Assembly: GCA_020718945.1 (NCBI GenBank)
Contig: DYRB01000129.1
Span: 1 to 7,660, forward strand
DNA from: Lamprocystis purpurea
GTDB taxonomy: Bacteria; Pseudomonadota; Gammaproteobacteria; Chromatiales; Chromatiaceae
DNA: 7,660 nt
Direction of reading: 5' to 3'
Shown here: positions 1 through 5,918 of the stretch, in pieces
How the letters are laid out: each line of letters starts with the position of its first letter
How positions within the stretch are numbered: position 1 is the stretch's first letter
Program-made: the position numbers and the translations under genes
Notes under the pieces: generated by a model
The model's database searches: none
What the model saw: the letters and a program-made list of their open reading frames with translations, nothing else
What the model was told of the DNA's origin: nothing

Positions 1-235
1 GGACCAGGGCGGGCAGGCCGCCATAGGTGGTCCGCGAACCGAGATCGACGATGCGCACCCCGGGGGGCGTTTCACCCCGATCCGGGTCCAGGTTGGGGCC
101 GTGGCGGCGGACCTTGAGCAGGTCCACCGCATAGCCGCGCCGGGCGAGGGCAGGGATCAGGTGCTTGGCCGCCCGATCCACCCCGCTGTGGCCGGATGTG
201 GAGAGGAAGATGGCGATGCGGTCGGTCTTCGGCAT
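1..235 (-). CDS. Glycosyltransferase, GT4-like N-terminal fragment (runs off left edge)
   Basis: Only the first 78 residues are in the window; the gene continues past base 1. The segment begins MPKTDRIAIFLSTSGHSGVD, followed by a helix with HLIPALARRGYAVDLL. This is the usual opening of a GT-B fold group 1 (GT4) glycosyltransferase: a beta strand, a glycine-rich loop of the GGVDR type, then 'ipaLarrGy.Vdll'. Such enzymes move a sugar from a nucleotide-sugar donor to a lipid or polysaccharide acceptor on the cytoplasmic side of the membrane. Donor and acceptor cannot be told from this part. The ATG at 235 lies 13 nt after the TAA of the endonuclease gene, and that stop overlaps a TAAGG that may act as a weak ribosome binding site. 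A nearby asnB on the same strand suggests a surface polysaccharide cluster, which is inference. Family call fairly sure, exact role unknown. Confidence 0.7.
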   Translation of the reverse strand, partial: MPKTDRIAIFLSTSGHSGVDRAAKHLIPALARRGYAVDLLKVRRHGPNLDPDRGETPPGVRIVDLGSRTTYGGLPALV

Positions 236-248
236 GGGCTATGGAACC

Positions 249-1019
249 TTAGCGGGGAGTCGATGGCTCGATCAACGAAGCGCATCCGCCTTCGATGCCG
301 CGCATGTCGGCGCGAGCCATAGCGTGCGCCCTGAGCGAGGTAACGAACCGGCGGAACCCCAGTTCTTCGCCTACATCCCATGACCGGCCGAGGAGTCCGT
401 CTTCCGCATTGGACATCAGCAAGCAGGCCGCATCGTAGAACCGTTCCCGCAGCAGCCGCTCGCAAAACAAGGCATAGCGCTCGGCGTAGGAGGTCCCTTT
501 GTACTCTTCAAAGACATCGAAGTACGGTTCGCCGAGCCGCACGGGTGCTAAGCACCTCGGGCTGTCCTCCAACAGCATCAGCCAGCCAAGCCACGGACGC
601 TGAGACGGCCTGAACTTGCCCTCGCGGTACGCCGTCAGCAGATCGGTGGAACTCCCCAGCGCTTCTTCAATGCGGTTGTTAAAGTTGTTGCCAAAGGATG
701 GCCCGATATGGGCCTTGAACTCGATGGACGCCACCAACTCGCAATGGTCTACGACCACAAGGTCCCAGTCCTTTGTCGGGCGAAAGTAGCCAGGTAGCGT
801 CGTCATATCGGAGTGTATCGATGCCCTCGGCAGCCCGCTTTCCGCCAGCACATCCGCGAACAGGTCGATGAACCCGTCCAGGTGCTTTCCGCCGGTGACG
901 GCGCTGCGGTTGCCGGCGTCCTTCCTGCCCGTTGCTCCCCCTTGTTTGGTGTGCTGCCGCGTCCTGACCTGCCAGAAGTGGTGAACCGCCTGCGCCAACC
1001 GCTGCTCGTAATCCGTCAT
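249..1019 (-). CDS. Type II restriction endonuclease, XhoI/PaeR7I family (predicted CTCGAG)
   Basis: This 256-residue protein looks like a full-length member of the XhoI/PaeR7I family, whose members are about 250 residues and cut CTCGAG. The core is clear. PTKDWD (residues 81-86) and IEFK (99-102) supply the PD-(D/E)XK catalytic site, with D84 or D86, E100 and K102 binding metal. Next comes the family signature GPSFGNNFNNRIEEA (106-120), then TAYREGKF (129-136), PWLGWLMLLED (142-152) and EEYKGTSYAERY (171-182). There is no signal peptide; it should be a cytoplasmic DNA-cutting enzyme. The ATG overlaps the methyltransferase stop as ATGA, with GAGGTG 8 nt upstream, so translation is probably coupled. 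No frameshift or lost catalytic residue is visible. Local base composition is lower in G+C than the neighbours (29 of 60 at 661-720), suggesting a separate origin. Specificity is inferred from the family. Confidence 0.9.
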   Translation of the reverse strand: MTDYEQRLAQAVHHFWQVRTRQHTKQGGATGRKDAGNRSAVTGGKHLDGFIDLFADVLAESGLPRASIHSDMTTLPGYFRPTKDWDLVVVDHCELVASIEFKAHIGPSFGNNFNNRIEEALGSSTDLLTAYREGKFRPSQRPWLGWLMLLEDSPRCLAPVRLGEPYFDVFEEYKGTSYAERYALFCERLLRERFYDAACLLMSNAEDGLLGRSWDVGEELGFRRFVTSLRAHAMARADMRGIEGGCASLIEPSTPR

Positions 1020-2020
1020 ACCGCGGTCACCTCAAACTGTGCCGACGAGAACAGCGACCCTGTCGCCTGGCGAATCCGTTGCTCGGCTAGGTCGCAGTAG
1101 TGGGGGTCGAGTTCCACCGCAATGGAGTGGCGGCCCCACTTGGCCGCGGCGACCGTGGTCGTACCAGTCCCGGCGAAGGGGTCCAGCACCGTGTCACCGA
1201 CGAAGGAGAACATGCGCACCAGGCGCTCTGCCAGTTCCTCCGGGTAGGGGGCCGGGTGTTGCCGGGTCGAGGCCCCCGTGACCCCGGTCCAGATCGCCTG
1301 GAACCACTGGCGGTGGTTCTCCGCCGAGATCACCGACAGGACCCGGGTGGCCAGGCTGGGCGAGCGATAGCCGCCGGGTTTACGTTCCATCAGGATGAAC
1401 TCGATGTCGTTCTTGATCACCGCGTTGGGCTCGAAGGGTTTGCCCAGGAAGCCGCCACCGTTGCCCGCCGCCTCGAAGGCGGCGTTGGCGATCTTGTGCC
1501 AGATGATGGGCGCCAGGTTGTCGTAGCCCAGGGCCCGGCAGTGCTCCTGGATCGAGGCGTGGAGCGGGACCACTGTGTGTCGGCCGTTGTTCTTGCGTCG
1601 CGACAGGCAGACATCGCCTACCACGCACACCAGCCGCCCGCCCGGGACCAGGACCCGGTAGCAATGCCGCCAGACCTTGTCCAGTTCGGCCAGGAAGGTC
1701 TCGTAGTCGTCCAGGTCGCCGAGCTGATGCTCGTGGTAGCGGTATTTCTTCAGCGTCCAGTAGGGCGGGGAGGTCACCACCAGATGCACCGAGGCGTCCG
1801 CCAGGAAGCCCAGATCCCGGGCGTCGTGCTGGACCAGGCGGTGGGCGCTGGGCAGCCCCCGGACGGCCGCCTCGATCTGGCGCAGCAGGGCCGGCTCTTT
1901 CGCGATACGCGGGATGTCGGTCTGGGGGTCGGCCAGCGCCGCCACCGCCGGGGGCAGATAGGCACCCAGGTCCGGGGCACGGGCTGTGGTTTGGGTCTGG
2001 GGGGTCATGGTGGCCGGCAT
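1016..2020 (-). CDS. Site-specific DNA methyltransferase, beta-class, partner of the XhoI-like endonuclease
   Basis: This S-adenosylmethionine-dependent DNA methyltransferase has 334 residues from the chosen start. Catalytic motif IV, TSPPYW, is at 83-88. The SAM-binding motif I, DPFAGTGTT, is near the C terminus at 280-288, followed by IAVELDPHYCDLAEQRI (300-316). The order IV then I defines the beta class, and S in SPPY is more often found in N4-cytosine than N6-adenine enzymes, so m4C is the likelier product. Its role is to protect the target of the adjacent endonuclease from cleavage. Its stop overlaps the endonuclease start by 4 nt. The start is uncertain: in-frame ATGs occur at 2020, 2008 and 2161, and none has a good ribosome binding site. 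2020 was chosen because the stretch between 2161 and 2020 is proline/arginine-rich and does not look like a folded domain. Class call is strong; base specificity is inferred. Confidence 0.88.
   Translation of the reverse strand: MPATMTPQTQTTARAPDLGAYLPPAVAALADPQTDIPRIAKEPALLRQIEAAVRGLPSAHRLVQHDARDLGFLADASVHLVVTSPPYWTLKKYRYHEHQLGDLDDYETFLAELDKVWRHCYRVLVPGGRLVCVVGDVCLSRRKNNGRHTVVPLHASIQEHCRALGYDNLAPIIWHKIANAAFEAAGNGGGFLGKPFEPNAVIKNDIEFILMERKPGGYRSPSLATRVLSVISAENHRQWFQAIWTGVTGASTRQHPAPYPEELAERLVRMFSFVGDTVLDPFAGTGTTTVAAAKWGRHSIAVELDPHYCDLAEQRIRQATGSLFSSAQFEVTAV
1028..1033 (-). promoter_or_regulatory. Ribosome binding site of the endonuclease gene, inside the methyltransferase end
   Basis: On the minus strand GAGGTG stands 8 nt before the endonuclease ATG and lies within the last codons of the methyltransferase. 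It supports the start at 1019 and, with the ATGA overlap, translation of the endonuclease by ribosomes finishing the methyltransferase. Confidence 0.7.
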
Positions 2021-2204
2021 GATAGGCGGAGGGGCGGGGCGTTGCGAGGGATGCCGAGCGAGGGTGGCGGGGCCCCGTCCTGGGACCTGGGCAGGGACCT
2101 GACGCAAATACAGCAACTTGGCCGTTGCGAGCTTGCCTCCCTTGGCGCTGGCCCCTGGCATCCAGCCGGGGCGACGGTCGTACAGACATCGGTCCGGCCC
2201 GACC
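2021..2204. other. Gap between asnB and the restriction-modification pair
   Basis: These 184 nt are the longest gene-free stretch between two genes here and must carry any separate promoter for the methyltransferase. I see no classical hairpin-plus-T terminator after asnB and no convincing -35/-10 pair on the minus strand. There is an 8-bp direct repeat, GGGACCTG, at 2082-2089 and 2094-2101, and an imperfect palindrome just after the asnB stop (GGTC and GACC arms around GGGCCG). No controller-protein gene is present. An in-frame open extension of the methyltransferase runs back through this gap, so part of it could be coding if the start at 2161 is used. Confidence 0.6.
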
Positions 2205-4022
2205 CTACACCCACTCCAACGGGTCTTCATCCGGCCCCGGGGTGAGCCCGGGTTGCTCAATGAATAGCCGATGCCAGATGGCGAACTGCATGAGCCCAAA
2301 CAACTCGCGCCCGGTGTCACGGCCGGCCTGGCGGGCGGCGACCAGGGTGGGGATGGCGCCGACCTCGAACCAGTCGCGGATGCCGCGGTTCTCGGCCAGC
2401 CGCTGCCCCAGGCGCTGCGCGACCTCGCCCTTGAGCCAATCCCCCACCGGGACGTGGAAGCCACGCTTGGGACGGTCCAGGTGCCCCGGGGGGAGCCGGG
2501 GCTCGGCCCAGCGTTTGAGCAGCCACTTGCCTTGACGGCCCCGCACCTTGAGATGGTCCGGCAGTGAAAGCCCGAACTCGACAATGCGGTGGTCGAGGAA
2601 GGGGACGCGACCCTCGACCCCGAAGCCCATGAGCATGCGGTCGGTCTTGACCAGCAGATTGTCCGGGAGGGCAGTCGTCAGGTCGGTGTACTGGCGCCTC
2701 TGCAGGTCGGACCAAGCCCTCGGGGTTGCGCGCCAGGCCGCCAGGACCTGGGCGCGGTCGCTCCCAGGGGCGCCGCGCAGGGCCGGTCCGAACAGGCGTT
2801 TGGCCCAGCGCCGTTCCCACTGGCCGCGGGTGCGGAAGCCGCCGCTGCCGGGGAACAGCAGAGACTTGAGCCAGCGACCCAGTGGATGGGGGCGGAATCG
2901 GCCGTAGCCGGCAAAGACCTCATCCCCGCCCTCGCCGGAGAACACCACTTTCAGTTCCGCGGCCGCCGATTGGGCGAGGATGGAGGTCGGCATGCTGGCG
3001 TAGTCGCGCATCAACTCGTCGGCACACCAGATGCTGTAGGGGATGCGCCCGAAGACCTGGGAGAGGGTCAGTCGCAACGGCGTGTGATCAAGCCCAAAGT
3101 GGTCCGCGACCCGTTGGGCCTGGTCCAATTCATCGGCCATGGTGGCCCCTTGGTACCCCACCGACCAACTCTTGATGCGCCCTGCGCCCTGGGCGTCCAA
3201 CAGGGCCGCCAGCACGGCGGAGTCCACCCCGCCGGAGAGGAAGAGCCCGAAGGGGACATCGGAACGCATGTGCTCGACCATGGCGGCGTCCATGAGGTTG
3301 CCCAGTTCCTCGCGGGCCTCCTCGAGGCCGATGTCGCGAGGCGCCACGTCCAGGGCCGACCAGTAGCGGCGGCGCTCGATGTGCAGGTCCGCGTCTATGA
3401 CCAGGGCCACCCCGGGCGGGACCCGGCGCACCCCGGCGATGACCGTCTCCTCGCCCCCGGCGAACTGGTTCTGGAGGAACTGGCGCAGGGCCCCAGGCTC
3501 GACCTCGGCGCGCCCCGGGAGCACGGGCAGCAGGGCCTTGATCTCGGAGGCGAAGGCGATGCGGTCCGGGAGCCGGACGTAGAACAGGGGCTTGATGCCC
3601 AGGCGGTCGCGGGCCAGGATCAGGCGCCCGGTCCGACTGTCGTGCAGGGCGAAGGCGTACATGCCGCGCAGTTGGGCGAGGCAGTCGAGCCCGTGGACGG
3701 CATAGGCCTGGAGTAGGGTCTCGGAGTCCGAGTCGGTCTGGAACCGGCAACCCTGCCTGCGCAGATCCGCGTTCAGTTCCAGATAGTTGTAGACCTCGCC
3801 GTTGGCGGCCAGGGCGAGTCGGCCGTCGGCGGAGACCATGGGCTGGTGCCCGGTGGTCAGGCCTATGATGGACAGCCGCGTCTGGGCCAGGCCCACCGGG
3901 CCCTTGCAGTGAATGCCGTGGTCGTCCGGGCCGCGGTGGGCCAGGCGCCCGGCCATGCGCTGGAGTTCCTCGCGGTCGGGGCGCCCGCCCGCCCGCAGCA
4001 TGTAGCCGGCGATTCCGCACAT
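2205..4022 (-). CDS. asnB: Asparagine synthetase (glutamine-hydrolysing), AsnB family
   Basis: This 605-residue enzyme moves the amide nitrogen of glutamine to an ATP-activated carboxylate, in the classic case aspartate to asparagine. The N-terminal class II glutaminase domain (about 1-190) starts MCGIAGY, with Cys2 as nucleophile, and carries RLSIIG (49-54), NGEVYN (74-79) and RDRLGIKPLFY (138-148). The C-terminal ATP-pyrophosphatase/synthetase domain carries the P-loop SGGVDS (263-268), SGEGGDEVFAGYGR (362-375) and EGRVPFLDH (470-478). All expected key residues are present. The start at 4022 is fixed by the chemistry, since Cys must follow the initiator Met. AAAGGG is only 1 nt away, too close to be an ideal binding site, and the sohB stop is just 5 nt upstream, so reinitiation is likely. 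AsnB-like proteins of about 600 residues also occur in polysaccharide clusters, where they amidate sugars. The glycosyltransferase downstream leaves that open. Confidence 0.93.
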   Translation of the reverse strand: MCGIAGYMLRAGGRPDREELQRMAGRLAHRGPDDHGIHCKGPVGLAQTRLSIIGLTTGHQPMVSADGRLALAANGEVYNYLELNADLRRQGCRFQTDSDSETLLQAYAVHGLDCLAQLRGMYAFALHDSRTGRLILARDRLGIKPLFYVRLPDRIAFASEIKALLPVLPGRAEVEPGALRQFLQNQFAGGEETVIAGVRRVPPGVALVIDADLHIERRRYWSALDVAPRDIGLEEAREELGNLMDAAMVEHMRSDVPFGLFLSGGVDSAVLAALLDAQGAGRIKSWSVGYQGATMADELDQAQRVADHFGLDHTPLRLTLSQVFGRIPYSIWCADELMRDYASMPTSILAQSAAAELKVVFSGEGGDEVFAGYGRFRPHPLGRWLKSLLFPGSGGFRTRGQWERRWAKRLFGPALRGAPGSDRAQVLAAWRATPRAWSDLQRRQYTDLTTALPDNLLVKTDRMLMGFGVEGRVPFLDHRIVEFGLSLPDHLKVRGRQGKWLLKRWAEPRLPPGHLDRPKRGFHVPVGDWLKGEVAQRLGQRLAENRGIRDWFEVGAIPTLVAARQAGRDTGRELFGLMQFAIWHRLFIEQPGLTPGPDEDPLEWV

Positions 4023-4027
4023 GCCCT

Positions 4028-5017
4028 TTATGCCAAGGCCCGCTGCAAGGCGCGGCCCAGGCCCGCCAGGAGGCGGTCGATGGGCCTCTTGCGCGCCGCG
4101 TACTTGAGGTGCAGCAGGTCCGCCTCGGCCTGGGCCTCGAGCAGGAAGTCGTCGCTGGTCTGGAGTGCGTCCACCAGCCCCAGGTCCAGGGCGGCGCGGG
4201 CGTGCCAGTACTCCCCGGTGGCGACCCGGGCCAGGTCCAGGGCCGGACGGTACTCGGCGATGTAGTCCTTGAACAGCCGGTGGGTCTCCTCGATCTGCTC
4301 GCGCAGCTTCTCCCGGCCGGCGTCGGTGTTCTCGCCGAACAGGGTCAGGGTGCGCTTGTAGTCCCCGGCGGTGTGCATCTCGAAGTCCACCCCATGGCGC
4401 TCCAGGACCCGGTGGAAGTTGGGCAGTTGGGCGACCACGCCGATGGAGCCGACCACGGCGAAGGGGGCGGCGAGGATGCGGTCGGCCACACAGGCCATGA
4501 GATAGCCGCCGCTGGCGGCCATCTTGTCCACGGCTACGGTCAGCGGGATCTTGCGGCAGCGCAGCCGGGCGAGTTGGGAGGCGGCCAGGCCGTGCTCGGC
4601 GACCAGGCCGCCGGCATTGTCCAGGCGCACCAGGACGCTGTCGCCCTCGGCGGCGGCCAGGAGCACGGCGGTGATGCATTCGCGCAGCGCGGCTACCTCG
4701 CTGGCCTTGATGTCGCCGTGGAAGTCGATGACGTAGAGGCGCTTGCGCGCCTCCTCCCCGGCCTTGGCGCGGGCCTTATCGGCCTTGTGGTCGGCGCGTA
4801 CCGCCTTGCGCAGGGTCTTGCCGGTGAGGGTGGCGTGCCTGAGCGCACGGCCGGTCTCCCGGTAGCGCTCGTTCAGGTCGGTGATGTCGAGGCTGTCCTC
4901 GTCGTTCCGGGTGTCGCGCCGGGAGCGCACCAGCAGGATGAGCAGGGCCCCCACCAGGGCGGCGATGGTCACCGCCTGGGCGAGGAACAGGGCATAGGCG
5001 ATCAGGGCGTCGGTCAA
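4028..5017 (-). CDS. sohB: SohB-type inner-membrane serine protease (S49 family)
   Basis: This 329-residue protein has one hydrophobic segment at about 9-30, then a charged Lys/Arg/Ala-rich stretch (about 50-93), then the S49 protease domain. It should be anchored in the cytoplasmic membrane. The catalytic serine is S169 in DKMAASGGYLMACVADRI (164-181), and the general-base lysine is K221 in GDYKRTLTLFGEN (218-230), the Ser-Lys dyad of this family. VVGSIGVVAQLPNF (188-201) and LASQLARLR-type helices are also typical, and the likeness to E. coli SohB (349 residues) runs along the whole length. The related SppA degrades signal peptides; the substrate of SohB is poorly known. The start is TTG at 5017: no ATG or GTG lies in frame upstream within the gap, and GGAG is 9 nt away. 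thyA ends 40 nt upstream and asnB starts 5 nt downstream. Confidence 0.93.
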   Translation of the reverse strand: MTDALIAYALFLAQAVTIAALVGALLILLVRSRRDTRNDEDSLDITDLNERYRETGRALRHATLTGKTLRKAVRADHKADKARAKAGEEARKRLYVIDFHGDIKASEVAALRECITAVLLAAAEGDSVLVRLDNAGGLVAEHGLAASQLARLRCRKIPLTVAVDKMAASGGYLMACVADRILAAPFAVVGSIGVVAQLPNFHRVLERHGVDFEMHTAGDYKRTLTLFGENTDAGREKLREQIEETHRLFKDYIAEYRPALDLARVATGEYWHARAALDLGLVDALQTSDDFLLEAQAEADLLHLKYAARKRPIDRLLAGLGRALQRALA

Positions 5018-5026
5018 GGCGGGGGC

Positions 5027-5030
5027 CTCC
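5027..5030 (-). promoter_or_regulatory. Ribosome binding site deciding the TTG start of sohB
   Basis: GGAG on the minus strand lies 9 nt before TTG at 5017. With no ATG or GTG in the same frame upstream, it is the main reason for accepting the unusual start codon, which also places the membrane segment at residue 9 as in other SohB proteins. Confidence 0.6.
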
Positions 5031-5057
5031 GTGACAGGGGTTGACGCGGCGTCGGGA

Positions 5058-5897
5058 TCAGACGGCGATGGGGGCGCGGATGGCCGGGTGGGGGTCGTAG
5101 TCGAGGAAGTGGATGTCCTCGAATCGGTAGTCGAACAGGCTCGCCGGCCGGCGGGTCAGCTCCAGACGGGGCAGGGGCCTGGGGCTGCGGGCGAGTTGGG
5201 CGAAGGCGATGTCGTCGGTGAGGTGGTTACGGTACAGGTGCAGGTCGCCGAAGCTGTGGACGAAGTCCCCCACCCCCAGGTCGCACTGGGCCGCCACCAA
5301 ATGGGTCAGCAGTGCGTAGCTGGCGATGTTGAAGGGGACGCCGAGGAACAGGTCGGCGCTGCGCTGGTAGAGCTGGCAGGACAGTCGGCCCTCGCTCACA
5401 TAGAACTGGAACAGGCAGTGGCAGGGGGCCAGCGCCATGCGCCCGGCGGCCACATTGGCCTGGGGGCTCTGGGTCTCGTCCGGGAGGTCCGCCGGGTTCC
5501 AGGCCGAGACCACCAGGCGACGGGAGTCCGGGCGGGCGCGGATGGTCGCCAGCAGATCCGCCATCTGGTCCAGGCTGCGCCCATCCGGGCAGGGCCAACT
5601 GCGCCACTGGCGGCCGTAGATGGGGCCCAGGTCGCCGTCGGGCCCGGCCCACTCGTCCCAGATCGAGACCCCGTGCCCCTTGAGCCAGGCGTTGTCCGTG
5701 GAGCCGGAGAGGAACCACAGCAGTTCCTGCACCACGCTCCTGGTGTGGATGCGCTTGGTGGTCAGGAGCGGGAACCCCTGACTCAGGTCGAAGCGGATCT
5801 GCCGGCCGAACACCGAGCGGGTCCCGACCCCGGTCCGATCAGGCTTGTCGGTGCCGTGGTCGATGACGTCGCGCAGCAGGTCCAGGTAGGTCTGCAT
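5058..5897 (-). CDS. thyA: Thymidylate synthase ThyA
   Basis: This 279-residue enzyme methylates dUMP to dTMP with methylenetetrahydrofolate, supplying thymidine nucleotides in the cytoplasm. The family landmarks are in order: DRTGVGTRSVFG (20-31), the phosphate-binding arginine region near 21, LLTTKRIH (44-51), ELLWFLSGSTD (58-68), IWDEWA (79-84), GPIYGRQWR (91-99), the nucleophile C159 in LAPCHCLFQFYV (156-167), QRSADLFLGVPFNIASYALLTH (178-199) and the C-terminal DPHPAIRAP. The protein is about 15 residues longer than E. coli ThyA (264). Nearly all of this comes from an insert of about 13 residues between SAWN (131-134) and MALAPC (154-159). The ATG at 5897 follows the gpmI stop by 21 nt. 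No strong ribosome binding site is visible, so expression may depend on translation of gpmI upstream. Confidence 0.97.
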   Translation of the reverse strand: MQTYLDLLRDVIDHGTDKPDRTGVGTRSVFGRQIRFDLSQGFPLLTTKRIHTRSVVQELLWFLSGSTDNAWLKGHGVSIWDEWAGPDGDLGPIYGRQWRSWPCPDGRSLDQMADLLATIRARPDSRRLVVSAWNPADLPDETQSPQANVAAGRMALAPCHCLFQFYVSEGRLSCQLYQRSADLFLGVPFNIASYALLTHLVAAQCDLGVGDFVHSFGDLHLYRNHLTDDIAFAQLARSPRPLPRLELTRRPASLFDYRFEDIHFLDYDPHPAIRAPIAV

Positions 5898-5918
5898 CGG
5901 GGCTCAGCGGTTAAGCGG

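Noticed and set aside
2100..2207. Terminator after asnB
   Set aside because: The only nearby palindrome has two central mismatches and no following run of T, so I cannot support an intrinsic terminator.
1100..2245. 381-residue open frame on the plus strand opposite the methyltransferase
   Set aside because: It is low-complexity (Gly, Val, Gln, Arg-rich), has no recognisable motif, and mirrors a clearly conserved methyltransferase. Long antisense frames are expected in G+C-rich genes.
2589..3716. 375-residue open frame on the plus strand opposite asnB
   Set aside because: It is antisense to a gene with all catalytic motifs intact, and its composition is that of a shadow frame.
2021..4679. 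Longer N-terminal extensions of asnB (to 4679) and the methyltransferase (to 2584)
   Set aside because: The asnB extension would bury the nucleophilic Cys2 and overlap sohB. The methyltransferase extension overlaps asnB and shows no domain.
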